A DNA stretch of 64,000 nucleotides from positions 496,001 through 560,000 of the forward strand of contig NZ_CP049107.1 of assembly GCF_011044255.1 (NCBI RefSeq), in the 5' to 3' direction. The notes under the pieces were generated by a model that was not told where the DNA came from, ran no database searches, and saw nothing but the letters and a program-made list of their open reading frames with translations. Position numbers and translations under genes: made by a program. This DNA comes from Rhizorhabdus phycosphaerae. GTDB lineage: Bacteria; Pseudomonadota; Alphaproteobacteria; Sphingomonadales; Sphingomonadaceae. Shown here piece by piece: positions 39,644 to 50,472 of the stretch. The stretch's first letter is position 1; every line of letters starts with the position of its first letter.

Positions 39644-40950
39644 GCCGACAGGATCGAAAGGGCGGCGGGTCGCAAGACGCCGCCGCCCGACCTCTGGGCC
39701 TCGTCATGACGACCGCTCTGGTCGTCGGCAACATGATCGGGTCCGGCGTCTACATGCTGCCGGCAAGCCTGGCGCCTTATGGCTGGAACGTCATCCCGGC
39801 CTGGGGCATCACCATCGCCGGCAGCCTTGCCATCGCTGCGGTGTTTGCCGGCCTGTGCCGGCAGATGCCGCAGGCGGGTGGCCCTTATGTCTATGTGAGG
39901 GCGGCGTTCGGCAAGGACATCGCTTTCTTCATCGCCTGGTCCTACTGGATATCGCTGTTCGTTGGTAACGGCGCGATCGCGGTCGCGACGGTCAGCTATC
40001 TGTCCTCCTTCATACCGGCCCTCGCCAGCAATGCGCTCTGGTCGACCGCGATAACGATCCTGCTGGTCTGGACGATGACCCTGATCAACATCAGCGGCAC
40101 GCGCAATGCGGGCTGGGTCCAGCTCGTCTCCACCCTCCTCAAGATATTGCCGCTGATCGCCGTCGTGATCATCGCCGCCATCGCGGCGCCGCAGGGGGGC
40201 CTCTCCCTGCCCGATCCACACCGTCCCGAAATCGGGCTCGCCGCGATCACCACGGCGGGCACGCTCACCCTCTGGGCCTTTCTCGGGCTGGAATCTGCGA
40301 CGGTCCCCGCCGGAAAGGTGTCCGAGCCAGAGAAGACCATCCCGCGCGCGACCTTCGGCGGTACCGCGGTCACCGGGCTCATCTATCTGTTCGCCTGCAC
40401 AGCCGTCATTCTGTTGCTTGCGCCGGAGACAGCCGCGCGGTCGGCAGCGCCTTTCGCCGACGTGATCGGGCGCTATTGGGGTGCCAATGCCGCGCACATC
40501 GTCGCCGCATTCGCGATGATCAGCGCGCTCGGTGCACTCAATGGCTGGATATTGCTCCAGGGAGAAATGCCGGCGGCGATGGCGGCTGGCGGGGTCTTTC
40601 CCCGCGGTCTTGCCAGGCTCGCACCCAATGGCGTTCCCGTTCGCGCGCATATCCTGTCGAGCAGCCTCGTCACCGCCATCCTCGCGCTCAATGCAAGCAA
40701 GACGACGGTGAACCTTTTCACCTTTGTCGCGCTGATTGCGACCACGGCCGCGCTGGTCATGTACATCGTCGTCGCGGCGGCCGCGTTGCGCATCGGCGGG
40801 GTCAAGCGCTGGGTTGCCGTCGCGGCCGGAATCTATGGCCTTTGGGCGCTGGTCGGTGCCGGGCTTGAAGCAAATCTCTGGGGAGCCCTCCTCCTGGTCC
40901 TCGGCCTGCCGGTCTGGTTCCTGATGCGGCAAAGCAAGCAGCCCGCCTGA
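39640..40950 (+). CDS. APC-family amino acid permease
   Basis: The 436-residue inner-membrane protein has about 12 helices. The first carries the unwound substrate motif VVGNMIGSGVYMLPASLA, and helix 6 has LTLWAFLGLESATVPAGKV, both typical of the AdiC-like/APC superfamily. Conserved start upstream of this motif requires more residues than ATG 39706 allows, so I favour TTG 39640, which overlaps the receptor stop (TTGA). It presumably moves an amino acid or dipeptide product across the inner membrane after TonB-dependent uptake. The substrate is not predictable from sequence. Confidence 0.9.
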   Translation: MSRQDRKGGGSQDAAARPLGLVMTTALVVGNMIGSGVYMLPASLAPYGWNVIPAWGITIAGSLAIAAVFAGLCRQMPQAGGPYVYVRAAFGKDIAFFIAWSYWISLFVGNGAIAVATVSYLSSFIPALASNALWSTAITILLVWTMTLINISGTRNAGWVQLVSTLLKILPLIAVVIIAAIAAPQGGLSLPDPHRPEIGLAAITTAGTLTLWAFLGLESATVPAGKVSEPEKTIPRATFGGTAVTGLIYLFACTAVILLLAPETAARSAAPFADVIGRYWGANAAHIVAAFAMISALGALNGWILLQGEMPAAMAAGGVFPRGLARLAPNGVPVRAHILSSSLVTAILALNASKTTVNLFTFVALIATTAALVMYIVVAAAALRIGGVKRWVAVAAGIYGLWALVGAGLEANLWGALLLVLGLPVWFLMRQSKQPA

Positions 40951-41048
40951 CCAACATTGATTTTATCGCAGTGCAGCAAATGAGTTGCGGCGGCCTTACG
41001 CCACGATACACTCAACCGCGAAACACATAGCCTCGGGGAGTCGCGACC

Positions 41049-43517
41049 ATGAACCGCGCCAACAGCAGTGCCACCCTGCCCAAGCCTGCCCAGCGCAGCA
41101 CGGAGCCGGACGCCCTCGCCGAGGAGATCATCGAGCGCCTGACATACCGGATCGGCAAGAATGCCGCCGCCGCGAAGAGCCACGACTGGCTCGCCGCGTC
41201 CATCCTCGTGATCCGCGACCGGGTGATCGACCGCTGGATCGAGAGTACCCGCGAAACCTATGAGGCCGGCGGCAAGCGCGTCTATTATCTCAGCCTCGAA
41301 TTCCTGATCGGGCGGCTGATGCGCGACGCCGTCTCGAACATCGGCCTGATGGACGAGATGCGGGAAGCGCTCTCCTCGCTCGGGGTGGACATCGACTTGA
41401 TCCGCGAGCTGGAGCCCGACGCAGCGCTCGGCAATGGCGGTCTCGGCCGGCTGGCCGCCTGTTTCATGGAGTCGCTCGCGTCGGTCGACATCCCCGCTTA
41501 CGGCTATGGCATCCGCTATGTGAACGGCATGTTCCGGCAGGAGATCTCAGACGGCTGGCAGGTGGAGTTGCCCGAGACCTGGCTCGCCCATGGCAACCCC
41601 TGGGAGTTCGAGCGCCGCGAGGCGAGCTACGAAATCGGTTTCGGTGGCGTCGTCGACCTCGCGGCGGCCGACGGCAGCGGAGATCATGCGCGCAGCTGGA
41701 AACCGCAGGACCGCATTATCGCGACCGCCTTCGACACGCCCGTCGTCGGCTGGCGCGGCAAGCGCGTCAACACGCTGCGCCTGTGGACCGCGCAGCCGAT
41801 CGACCCGATCCTGCTCGACGCCTTCAACGCAGGCGACCATATCGGCGCGCTGCGCGAGAGCAACAAGGCGGAGGCGCTGACGCGCGTTCTCTATCCGGCA
41901 GATTCGCATCAGGCAGGCCAGGAGCTCCGCCTGCGACAGGAATATTTCTTCTCCTCGGCCTCGCTCCAGGACATCGTGCGCCGGCACATTCAGTATTTCG
42001 GCGATATCCGGACGCTGCCCGACAAGGCGGCGATACAGCTGAACGACACGCATCCGGCCGTCTCGGTGGCGGAACTGATGCGGATCCTGATCGATCTCCA
42101 CAATCTGGATTTCGACGAAGCGTGGGACATCACCCGTCGCACCTTTGGCTACACCAACCATACCCTGCTTCCAGAAGCGCTGGAAAGCTGGCCGATCCAC
42201 CTGTTCGAGCAGTTGCTGCCCCGCCACATGCAGCTGGTCTATGCGATCAACGCCAAACTGCTGATCTCGGCCCGGCGCGATCATGGCTTCGACGACGGCA
42301 CGATCTCGGCCATTTCGCTGATCGACGAGGCCGGCGAACGCCGCGTCCGGATGGGCAACCTCGCCTTTGCCGGTTCGCACAGCGTCAACGGCGTCTCGGC
42401 GCTACACACCGAACTGATGAAGGAAACCGTCTTCGCGGCCTTTCATCGCCTCTATCCCGACCGGATCAACAACAAGACCAATGGCATCACCCCGCGTCGG
42501 TGGCTGATGCAGTGCAATCCCGAGCTGACCGCGCTGATCCGCGAGGCGATCGGCGACGCGTTTCTCGACGATGCCGAGGCGCTGCGTGCGCTGGCGCCCT
42601 TTGCCGAGGATGCAGCCTTCCGCGACAAATTTGCTGCGGTGAAACTGGCGAAGAAGGTCGCCCTGTCGAACCTGCTGCGCGAACGTATGGGCCTGAAGAT
42701 CGACCCGGCAGCAATGTTCGACACCCAGATCAAGCGCATCCACGAATATAAGCGGCAGCTGCTCAACATCATCGAGGCGGTCGCGCTCTATGACCAGATC
42801 CGCTCGCATCCCGAGCGCGACTGGGTTCCGCGCGTCAAGCTGTTCGGCGGCAAGGCGGCTCCGAGCTATCACAATGCGAAGCTGATCATAAAGCTGGCCA
42901 ACGACGTGGCCCGGGTGATCAACCATGACCCGGCCGTCCAGGGCCTGCTCAAGGTCGCCTTTGTGCCCAATTACAACGTCTCGCTGGCCGAGATGATGAT
43001 GCCGGCTGCCGACCTTTCGGAGCAGATCTCGACCGCGGGCATGGAGGCCTCGGGAACCGGCAACATGAAGTTCGCCCTGAACGGCGCGCTGACCATCGGA
43101 ACCCTCGACGGAGCCAATGTCGAGATGCGCGACCATGTCGGTCACGAAAACATGATCATCTTCGGCCTGACCGCCGATCAGGTCGGCAAGGCCCGCGCCG
43201 AGGGTCACCAGCCGCGCGCGATCATCGAAAGCTCCCGCGAGCTAAGTCAGGCGCTCCACGCCATTTCCGGGGGCGTTTTCTCGCCCGACGACCGGGACCG
43301 CTACAAGGAACTGGTGGCTGGCCTTTACGAGCATGACTGGTTCATGGTCGCCGCCGATTTCGACAGTTACGCTGCCGCGCAGCGCAGCGTCGACCGGATA
43401 TGGGACGACCGCGCGGCCTGGAACGCGATCGCCATCCGCAACGTCGCCGGCATGGGCTGGTTCTCGTCGGATCGGACCATCCGGCAATATGCCCATGAAA
43501 TCTGGGGCGTGCTCTGA
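41049..43517 (+). CDS. glgP: Glycogen phosphorylase
   Basis: This 822-residue PLP enzyme releases glucose-1-phosphate from glycogen. The pyridoxal lysine is in EASGTGNMKFALNGALTIGT near the C-terminus. Other blocks are YYLSLEFLIGRLM, ALGNGGLGRLAACFMES, NDTHPAVSVAELMRI and FDTQIKRIHEYKRQLLN. Length is standard. CTCGGGGAG lies about 8 bases before the ATG. It is first in the glg operon. About 100 bases of AT-richer DNA upstream probably hold the promoter, but no clear -35/-10 pair stands out. Confidence 0.97.
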   Translation: MNRANSSATLPKPAQRSTEPDALAEEIIERLTYRIGKNAAAAKSHDWLAASILVIRDRVIDRWIESTRETYEAGGKRVYYLSLEFLIGRLMRDAVSNIGLMDEMREALSSLGVDIDLIRELEPDAALGNGGLGRLAACFMESLASVDIPAYGYGIRYVNGMFRQEISDGWQVELPETWLAHGNPWEFERREASYEIGFGGVVDLAAADGSGDHARSWKPQDRIIATAFDTPVVGWRGKRVNTLRLWTAQPIDPILLDAFNAGDHIGALRESNKAEALTRVLYPADSHQAGQELRLRQEYFFSSASLQDIVRRHIQYFGDIRTLPDKAAIQLNDTHPAVSVAELMRILIDLHNLDFDEAWDITRRTFGYTNHTLLPEALESWPIHLFEQLLPRHMQLVYAINAKLLISARRDHGFDDGTISAISLIDEAGERRVRMGNLAFAGSHSVNGVSALHTELMKETVFAAFHRLYPDRINNKTNGITPRRWLMQCNPELTALIREAIGDAFLDDAEALRALAPFAEDAAFRDKFAAVKLAKKVALSNLLRERMGLKIDPAAMFDTQIKRIHEYKRQLLNIIEAVALYDQIRSHPERDWVPRVKLFGGKAAPSYHNAKLIIKLANDVARVINHDPAVQGLLKVAFVPNYNVSLAEMMMPAADLSEQISTAGMEASGTGNMKFALNGALTIGTLDGANVEMRDHVGHENMIIFGLTADQVGKARAEGHQPRAIIESSRELSQALHAISGGVFSPDDRDRYKELVAGLYEHDWFMVAADFDSYAAAQRSVDRIWDDRAAWNAIAIRNVAGMGWFSSDRTIRQYAHEIWGVL

Positions 43518-43537
43518 TCGCATGTTGCTCCGCTGCG

Positions 43538-43563
43538 CTGTGGCGCCCATGATGGGGCCACAG
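43538..43563 (+). other. Stem-loop between glgP and glgB
   Basis: CTGTGGC (43538-43544) pairs with GCCACAG (43557-43563), with an inner CCC/GGG helix and an ATGAT loop. No U-run follows, so it is unlikely to be an intrinsic terminator; it may stabilise or separate expression of glgP from the rest of the operon. Confidence 0.5.
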
Positions 43564-43595
43564 CTCCCCGACGAGCGTGCGAGGCAACCGATCGC

Positions 43596-45755
43596 GTGAC
43601 CCGACTGCCCCCTGATGAGATTGCCGCACTGGTAGAAGGCCGCCATGCCGATCCCTTCGCAGTGCTTGGCATCCACCGGTCGGATCGCGGGCTGATCGCA
43701 CGGATCTTCGTGCCCGGCGCCGAGAAGGCTGAGGCAGCGGACCTGGAAGGGCGCCGCATCGGAAGCCTTTCGCTGATCCATCCCGCAGGTCTGTTCGAAG
43801 GCCGGCTGTCTATCCGGAAACCGCGCCCGCTGCGTTATGAGCTGAAGGCTGGCGAGGCGAGCTGGTCGATGACCGACCCCTACAGCTTCGGCCCGGTGCT
43901 CGGCCCGATGGACGATTATTACATCGCGGAAGGCTCGCATCTCCGCCTGTTCGACCGCATGGGCGCGCATCACATCGAGCATGAGGGCGCCACGGGCATG
44001 CACTTCGCCGTCTGGGCGCCCAACGCCCGGCGCGTGTCGGTCGTCGGCCTGTTCAACGAATGGGACGGGCGACGCCATGTCATGCGCCTGCGCCGCGATA
44101 CCGGCATATGGGAGATATTCATCCCCGGTCTCGGCGAGGGACAGCCCTATAAATATGAGATCGTCGGCGCGGATGGTGAACTGCTTCCGCTCAAGGCCGA
44201 CCCCTTCGCCTTTCGCAGCGAATTGCGGCCCGCCAACGCTTCGATCACGGCCGCGCCCCTCGCGCATCGCTGGGGCGATCATGTCCATCGCGACTATTGG
44301 CGGCGCGCCGATGCGCGGCGGCAGCCCATGTCGATCTACGAAGTCCATCTGGGGTCGTGGCAACGCGCCGAGGATGGCGGTTTCCTGGATTGGGATCGGA
44401 TCGCCGAGCGGCTGATCCCCTATGCGGTCGACATGGGATTCACTCATGTCGAGCTGCTGCCGATCAGCGAATATCCCTACGACCCGAGCTGGGGCTACCA
44501 GACGACGGGCCTCTACGCGCCCACCGCCCGTTTCGGCACGCCCGAAGGCTTTGCACGTTTCGTCGACGGTGCCCACCGCGCAGGTCTGGGCGTGATCCTC
44601 GACTGGGTACCTGCGCATTTCCCGACCGACGCGCACGGCCTTGCCCGCTTCGACGGCACCGCGCTCTACGAGCATGAAGACCCGCGCAAGGGCTTTCATC
44701 CCGACTGGAACACCGCAATCTACAATTTCGGCCGCCGCGAGGTGGCGGCATTCCTGGTCAATAACGCGCTGTTCTGGGCGGAGAAATATCATGTCGACGG
44801 TCTGCGCGTCGATGCCGTCGCCTCGATGCTCTACCTCGATTATTCGCGCAAACAGGGCGAGTGGCTCCCCAACGAGCAGGGTGGCCGCGAGAATCTGGAA
44901 GCGGTTGCCTTCCTGCAGGCGATGAACCGCGAACTCTACCACCAGCACCCGGGCAGCTTCACCATCGCCGAGGAATCGACCAGCTGGCCGAAGGTTTCGC
45001 ACCCGGTCCATGAAGGCGGCCTCGGCTTCGGCTTCAAATGGAACATGGGCTTCATGCACGACACGCTTCGCTATATGGCGCGCGATCCGGTGCACCGCCG
45101 GCACCATCATGACGACATCACCTTCGGGCTGCTCTATGCCTTTGGCGAGAACTACGTCCTGCCGCTCAGCCATGATGAGGTGGTTCATGGCAAGGGTTCG
45201 TTGCTGACCAAGATGGCCGGCGACGACTGGCAGAAATTCGCCAATCTTCGCGCCTATTACGCGCTGATGTGGGGTTATCCCGGCAAGAAGCTGCTCTTCA
45301 TGGGACAGGAGTTCGCACAACGCGCCGAATGGAGCGAGGAGCGCTCGCTCGACTGGCACCTGCTCGAGGCACCGGCCCATGCCGGCGTCCGCCTGCTCGT
45401 CCGCGATCTCAACCGGCTTTATCGCGATCGCCCTTCCCTCCATGCGCGCGACTGCGAGCCCGAAGGCTTCGCCTGGCTGGTCGTCGACGATGCCGCGCAT
45501 TCGGTCTTCGCCTGGCAGCGGAATGCGCCGGGTGAGAAGCCGGTCGTGCTGGTGTCGAACATGACCCCGGTGGCGCACGCCGGCTATCGCATGCGCCTGC
45601 CTCATGGCGGTCGCTGGCGCGAGATATTGAATAGCGATGCCGCTCTCTATGGTGGCAGCAATGTCGGAAACCAGGGTTATATTGACGCGGACGCGAACGG
45701 CTGGGCCTCGCTCGTCCTGCCGCCGCTCGCGACCCTGATGCTGGAGGGAGAGTGA
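43596..45755 (+). CDS. glgB: 1,4-alpha-glucan branching enzyme
   Basis: This 719-residue GH13 enzyme introduces alpha-1,6 branches in glycogen. It has two N-terminal beta domains (starting DPFAVLGIH, then [17 protein letters not shown], the CBM48) and a catalytic barrel with the nucleophile in [15 protein letters not shown], the acid/base in [10 protein letters not shown] and the third acid in [14 protein letters not shown]. The start is GTG 43596. The stop overlaps the glgC ATG (TGATG). Confidence 0.97.
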   Translation: MTRLPPDEIAALVEGRHADPFAVLGIHRSDRGLIARIFVPGAEKAEAADLEGRRIGSLSLIHPAGLFEGRLSIRKPRPLRYELKAGEASWSMTDPYSFGPVLGPMDDYYIAEGSHLRLFDRMGAHHIEHEGATGMHFAVWAPNARRVSVVGLFNEWDGRRHVMRLRRDTGIWEIFIPGLGEGQPYKYEIVGADGELLPLKADPFAFRSELRPANASITAAPLAHRWGDHVHRDYWRRADARRQPMSIYEVHLGSWQRAEDGGFLDWDRIAERLIPYAVDMGFTHVELLPISEYPYDPSWGYQTTGLYAPTARFGTPEGFARFVDGAHRAGLGVILDWVPAHFPTDAHGLARFDGTALYEHEDPRKGFHPDWNTAIYNFGRREVAAFLVNNALFWAEKYHVDGLRVDAVASMLYLDYSRKQGEWLPNEQGGRENLEAVAFLQAMNRELYHQHPGSFTIAEESTSWPKVSHPVHEGGLGFGFKWNMGFMHDTLRYMARDPVHRRHHHDDITFGLLYAFGENYVLPLSHDEVVHGKGSLLTKMAGDDWQKFANLRAYYALMWGYPGKKLLFMGQEFAQRAEWSEERSLDWHLLEAPAHAGVRLLVRDLNRLYRDRPSLHARDCEPEGFAWLVVDDAAHSVFAWQRNAPGEKPVVLVSNMTPVAHAGYRMRLPHGGRWREILNSDAALYGGSNVGNQGYIDADANGWASLVLPPLATLMLEGE

Positions 45756-47035
45756 TGGTCGGAAGCATTTCGAAAAGCGATCGCCGGAGCCAGCCCCTCG
45801 CGCGCGATGCCATGGCCTATGTCCTCGCTGGCGGGCGCGGCAGCCGCCTCCATGAGCTGACCGACCGCCGCGCCAAGCCCGCCGTCTATTTCGGCGGCAA
45901 GGCGCGGATCATCGACTTCGCCCTTTCGAACGCGCTCAACTCGGGCATTCGCCGCATGGGCGTCGCAACGCAGTACAAGGCGCATTCGCTGATCCGGCAT
46001 CTCCAGCGCGGCTGGAACTTCCTTCGGCCGGAACGCAATGAGAGCTTCGACATCCTGCCCGCCAGCCAGCGCGTGTCCGAGACCCAATGGTATGAGGGGA
46101 CGGCCGACGCGGTCTACCAGAACCTCGACATTATCGAGGCCTATGATCCGGAATATATGATCATCCTCGCCGGCGACCATGTCTACAAGATGGACTATGA
46201 GCTGATGCTGCGCCAGCATGTCGATGCCGGCGCCGACGTGACGGTGGGCTGCCTCGAAGTGCCCAGGCTCGAAGCGACAGGCTTCGGCGTCATGCAGGTC
46301 GACGCAAAGGGCCGGATCGTTCAGTTCGTCGAGAAGCCCGCCAATCCGCCCGCCATGCCCGGCAAACCCGGCACCGCGCTCGCCTCCATGGGTATTTACG
46401 TCTTCCGGACGAAGTTCCTCGCCGATCTGCTCCGCCGCGATGCGGCAGACGCCACCTCGAGCCACGACTTCGGCAAGGACCTGATCCCCTATATCGTCAA
46501 GCACGGCAAGGCGGTCGCCCATCTCTTTTCGCAGAGCTGCGTAAGGGCCGAGAGCGAGCCCGAGGCCTATTGGCGCGACGTCGGCACGATCGATGCCTAT
46601 TGGGAAGCGAGCATCGACCTGACCGATGTCGTGCCCAAGCTCGACATCTACGAACGCGACTGGCCGATCTGGAGCTATGCCGAGGTCATGCCGCCGGCAA
46701 AGTTCGTCCACAATGAAGACGGCCGACGCGGTGCCGCCACCTCGTCGCTGATCGCCGGGGGATGCATCGTGTCGGGCGCCTCGCTCCACCGCGCGCTCCT
46801 TTTCTCGGGGGTGCGGGTGAACAGCTACTCTTCGATCACCGAGGCGGTCGTCATGCCCGATTGCCAGATCGGCCGCGAGGCACGGCTGCATCGTGTCGTG
46901 CTCGACCAGGGCGTCCAGATCCCCAAGGGCCTGATCGTCGGCGAAGATCCGATCGCCGACGCCAAGCGCTTTCGCCGGACCGAGAAAGGCGTCTGCCTGA
47001 TCACCCAGGACATGATCGACCGGCTGGTGGCCTGA
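45755..47035 (+). CDS. glgC: Glucose-1-phosphate adenylyltransferase (ADP-glucose pyrophosphorylase)
   Basis: This 426-residue enzyme makes ADP-glucose, the committed step of glycogen synthesis. The N-terminal activator/substrate region is [28 protein letters not shown]; further blocks are [25 protein letters not shown] and the left-handed beta-helix C-terminus with [25 protein letters not shown] 45755 has GGAGG 7 bases upstream; a GTG three bases earlier is also in frame. It overlaps glgB by one base and is followed 6 bases later by glgA. Confidence 0.97.
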   Translation: MVGSISKSDRRSQPLARDAMAYVLAGGRGSRLHELTDRRAKPAVYFGGKARIIDFALSNALNSGIRRMGVATQYKAHSLIRHLQRGWNFLRPERNESFDILPASQRVSETQWYEGTADAVYQNLDIIEAYDPEYMIILAGDHVYKMDYELMLRQHVDAGADVTVGCLEVPRLEATGFGVMQVDAKGRIVQFVEKPANPPAMPGKPGTALASMGIYVFRTKFLADLLRRDAADATSSHDFGKDLIPYIVKHGKAVAHLFSQSCVRAESEPEAYWRDVGTIDAYWEASIDLTDVVPKLDIYERDWPIWSYAEVMPPAKFVHNEDGRRGAATSSLIAGGCIVSGASLHRALLFSGVRVNSYSSITEAVVMPDCQIGREARLHRVVLDQGVQIPKGLIVGEDPIADAKRFRRTEKGVCLITQDMIDRLVA

Positions 47036-47041
47036 CCAACA

Positions 47042-48505
47042 ATGTCGCTGCGCCTGCTGTCGGTCACCTCCGAACTTCATCCGCTGATCAAGACCGGCGG
47101 GCTTGCCGATGTCGCGGGCGCCTTGCCGCTCGCGCTCGCTGGCCATGGCGTCGAGGTCCGCTCGCTGTTGCCGGCCTATCCGCAGGTGCAGCGTGCGCTC
47201 GCCCGCATCCGGTTGCGGCCCGTGCACAGCTACAAGACACTGTTTGGCGGACCGGCGCGGGTGCTGGCCGCGCAGCATCAGGGCCATGACCTGCTGCTGC
47301 TCGACTCCCCCGCGCTGTTCGGGACGCGCGATGGCGGTCTCTATGGCGACCTCGCCGGGCATGACTGGGCGGATAATTGGCGCCGCTTTGCTGCGCTGGC
47401 GGCCGTCGCCGCCGATATTGCCGCGGGCGCGCTCAAGGGCTGGGCCGCCGACGTGGTCCACGCGCATGACTGGCAGGCAGCCTTGACGGCAGCCTATGTC
47501 CGCCACGGCCGCCGCCCCGATCTTCCGGTCGTCGTGACGATCCACAATCTCGCTTTCCAGGGGCGCTTCGACGCCGCGATCTTTCCCGAACTCGGCCTGC
47601 CCCCCAGCGCTTTTGCGCTCGACGGGGTCGAATATTATGGCGGCGTCGGTTTTCTGAAGGCTGGCCTTCAATATGCCGATGCCGTCACCACCGTCAGCCC
47701 GAGCTATGCCGACGAGATCCGCACCCCCGATGCCGGCATGGGGCTCGACGGTCTGCTGCGCGCGCGTGGCGATGCCGTGCTGGGCATCGTCAACGGGATC
47801 GACACGCGCGAATGGGACCCGATGGCCGATCCCGCACTGGCCGCGCCCTTCTCCCACCGGGCGCTGGGAGGCCGCAGCAGCAACCGCAGGGCGCTCGAGA
47901 AGCGCTTCGGACTGAAGCCCGGCCGTGGCCCGATCTTCGCCGTGATCAGCCGGCTGACCTGGCAGAAGGGCATCGACCTGATCGTCGACGCGATAGGTCA
48001 TCTCGTGGGGCTCGGCGGACGGCTCGTCGTGCTCGGCTCGGGCGACGGTGCGATGGAGAATGCCTTGCTCGGCGCAGCCTCCCGCCATCCGGGCGCGATC
48101 GGCGTAGTCACCGGCTATGACGAACCCCTCGCCCATCTGATCCAGGCCGGCGCCGATGCGATCCTCATCCCCTCGCGCTTCGAGCCCTGCGGGCTGACCC
48201 AGCTGTACGGCCTGCGCTATGGCACCATCCCCGTCGCCGCGCGGACCGGGGGGCTCGCCGATACCATCATCGACGCCAATGACGCCGCGCTCAACGCCGG
48301 CTGTGCGACGGGCCTGCTCCACCAGCCCGGCTCGGGTGACGCTCTGCGCCATGCGATCGCGCGCGCCGTCCATCTCCATGCGGCCCCGGACCTGTGGCAG
48401 GCTATACGGCGACAGGGGATGCGCGCCGACTGGGGCTGGGAACGCAGCAGCGCACGCTATGCTGCGCTGTACACCGACCTCGTCGCCCAGGCCGCGACCC
48501 GATGA
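47042..48505 (+). CDS. glgA: Glycogen synthase (ADP-glucose dependent, GT5)
   Basis: The 487-residue enzyme extends alpha-1,4-glucan chains from ADP-glucose. The signature KTGGLADVAGALPLALAGHG near residue 16 binds ADP-glucose. Additional blocks are VVHAHDWQAAL, TIHNLAFQGRF, the C-terminal ISRLTWQKGIDLI and the catalytic E in PSRFEPCGLTQLYGLRYGT. The start follows glgC by 6 bases, and its stop overlaps the glgX start by 4 bases (ATGA). Confidence 0.97.
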   Translation: MSLRLLSVTSELHPLIKTGGLADVAGALPLALAGHGVEVRSLLPAYPQVQRALARIRLRPVHSYKTLFGGPARVLAAQHQGHDLLLLDSPALFGTRDGGLYGDLAGHDWADNWRRFAALAAVAADIAAGALKGWAADVVHAHDWQAALTAAYVRHGRRPDLPVVVTIHNLAFQGRFDAAIFPELGLPPSAFALDGVEYYGGVGFLKAGLQYADAVTTVSPSYADEIRTPDAGMGLDGLLRARGDAVLGIVNGIDTREWDPMADPALAAPFSHRALGGRSSNRRALEKRFGLKPGRGPIFAVISRLTWQKGIDLIVDAIGHLVGLGGRLVVLGSGDGAMENALLGAASRHPGAIGVVTGYDEPLAHLIQAGADAILIPSRFEPCGLTQLYGLRYGTIPVAARTGGLADTIIDANDAALNAGCATGLLHQPGSGDALRHAIARAVHLHAAPDLWQAIRRQGMRADWGWERSSARYAALYTDLVAQAATR

Positions 48506-50472
48506 GCGAGGGACCGCTCCACCGTTTCGGCGCCGTGCCGCAATCCGACGGCGTCCGCTTCGCACTGTGGACCGAGCGTGCCACCGCCGCCTGGCTCTGC
48601 CTGTTCGATGCGGCGGGCGAGGTCGAAACCGATCGCATAGCGATGACGCGCGGAGCGGCGGACACGTTCGAAGCCTTCGTCCCTCGTCTCGCGTCCGGTG
48701 CGCGCTATGGCTTCCGGGCCGACGGTCCTTATGATCCGACGCAAGGTGACTGGTTCGATCCCGCCAAGCTGCTGATGGATCCCTATGCCCGGGCGATCGA
48801 TCGGCCCTATCGCTATGACCCGCGCCTCGCCTCGCCACGCGCCGAGGCTTGCGACAGCGCCCCCATGATGCCCAAGGCGATCGTAACGGACCTTCCGCAC
48901 GGGGACCTGCGGACAGCGCCGATCTTCCGGCCGGGCGGGCTTGTCTACGAGATCAACGTGCGGGGCTTCACGCAATTGCACCCCGACATCGATCCTGCAC
49001 AGCGTGGGACGATCGGAGCGCTCGCCCACCCGGCGATCATCGCCCATCTGCACAAAATCGGCGTGGACGCCGTCGAACTGATGCCGGTTACCGCCTGGAT
49101 CGACGAGCGGCATCTGCCCCCGCTCGGTCTGATCAACAGCTGGGGCTACAACCCGGTCAGCTTCATGGCGCTCGACCCGCGCCTGGCGCCCGGGGGTATC
49201 GTCGAGCTGCGCGATACGGTGCGTGCGCTGCACGAAGCGGGCATCGGCGTGATCCTCGACGTCGTCTTCAACCATAGTGGCGAGAGCGACCGGCACGGCC
49301 CGACCCTGTCGCTGCGCGGGATAGACAACCGCGCCTATTTCCGAACGCTGCGCGACGAGCCGGGATCGCTCGCCAACGACAGCGGCTGCGGCAACACGCT
49401 CGCCTGCGATCATCCTGCCACGCGGCGGCTGATCCTCGACAGCCTGCGCAATTTCGTGGCGGCGGCCGGGGTTGACGGCTTTCGCTTCGATCTGGCGCCG
49501 ATCCTTGGCCGCGTGCCCGATGGGTTCGAGCCAGACGCGGCGCTGTTTCGGGCTATACGCGCCGATCCATTGCTGGCCGACCGCATCCTGATCGCGGAGC
49601 CCTGGGACATTGGGCCCGGAGGCTATCAGCTCGGTAATTTCGCCCCCGAATTTCTGGAATGGAACGACCGTTATCGCGACGACGTCCGCCGCTTCTGGCG
49701 CGGTGACCCCTATACCATCGGCGATCTCGCCACGCGTCTCGCCGGCTCCTCCGACATCTTCGCGCGGCCGGGTCGAACGCACAGCCGCAGCGTCAACTTC
49801 ATCGCGGCGCATGACGGGTTCACGCTGGCCGATCTCGCCGCCTACCGCCACAAGCATAACGAGGCCAATGGCGAGCAGAACCGCGACGGCCATGACGACA
49901 ATCTCAGCTGGAACAACGGTTTTGAGGGGGCGACAGCCGATCCGACCGTAATCGCGGCCCGGCGCCGCGATCTCCGTGCCCTCCTCGCAACGCTGTTCGC
50001 CTCCCGTGGGACGATCATGCTCACCGCAGGGGATGAGTTCGGGCGGAGCCAGCAGGGCAACAACAATGCCTATGCACAGGACAATGCGCTCAGCTGGCTC
50101 GACTGGTCCGGGCGCGATCAGGATCTGGAGGCCCATGTAGCCCGACTGTCCCGGATCAGGCGCGATCATCCCGCGCTGGCCGACCCGCTGTTCGTCAGCC
50201 CCGACGAAGTCGATTGGTTGAACTTCGACGGCCGGCCGTTCGAGGAGGGCGACTGGCATGATCCCGCGACCAGCCGCATCGTCATGCTGGTCCAGTTGCC
50301 CGAACAGCCCGCCCGCATCGCCGTTGCGATTAACCGCGCAGCCGAGTCCGCCGCCGTCAGCATAGCCTGTACCGAAGGCCGGCGCTGGGTGAGGATCGAT
50401 GCCGAAGTCGATGCCAATGCACCCGTCGAACCACGAAGCGTCGCCTATTTTGCCGAAGAGGACATCGCATGA
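48502..50472 (+). CDS. glgX: Glycogen debranching enzyme (GlgX, GH13)
   Basis: The 656-residue isoamylase-type enzyme hydrolyses alpha-1,6 branches of phosphorylase-limit dextrins. It has an N-terminal CBM48 (RFGAVPQSDGVRFALWTERA), VYEINVRGFTQLHPDI, the nucleophile in GFRFDLAPILGRV, the acid/base in LIAEPWDIGPGGYQLG and the third acid in NFIAAHDGFTLADL. The frame stays open upstream within glgA, but ATG 48502 (MSEGPLHRFG) is the natural start, overlapping the glgA stop. Its own stop overlaps the next start (ATGA). Confidence 0.95.
   Translation: MSEGPLHRFGAVPQSDGVRFALWTERATAAWLCLFDAAGEVETDRIAMTRGAADTFEAFVPRLASGARYGFRADGPYDPTQGDWFDPAKLLMDPYARAIDRPYRYDPRLASPRAEACDSAPMMPKAIVTDLPHGDLRTAPIFRPGGLVYEINVRGFTQLHPDIDPAQRGTIGALAHPAIIAHLHKIGVDAVELMPVTAWIDERHLPPLGLINSWGYNPVSFMALDPRLAPGGIVELRDTVRALHEAGIGVILDVVFNHSGESDRHGPTLSLRGIDNRAYFRTLRDEPGSLANDSGCGNTLACDHPATRRLILDSLRNFVAAAGVDGFRFDLAPILGRVPDGFEPDAALFRAIRADPLLADRILIAEPWDIGPGGYQLGNFAPEFLEWNDRYRDDVRRFWRGDPYTIGDLATRLAGSSDIFARPGRTHSRSVNFIAAHDGFTLADLAAYRHKHNEANGEQNRDGHDDNLSWNNGFEGATADPTVIAARRRDLRALLATLFASRGTIMLTAGDEFGRSQQGNNNAYAQDNALSWLDWSGRDQDLEAHVARLSRIRRDHPALADPLFVSPDEVDWLNFDGRPFEEGDWHDPATSRIVMLVQLPEQPARIAVAINRAAESAAVSIACTEGRRWVRIDAEVDANAPVEPRSVAYFAEEDIA

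Noticed and set aside
33658-41048. Possible lasso-peptide or other RiPP cluster around the TonB receptors
   Set aside because: I found no short precursor gene, cyclase, B-protein or isopeptidase in the gaps; the genes present are explained as uptake and hydrolysis functions.
45677-48838. Minus-strand open frame of about 1053 codons opposite glgC and glgA
   Set aside because: It has no start signal or recognisable domain and covers two firmly identified genes; GC-driven lack of stops explains it.
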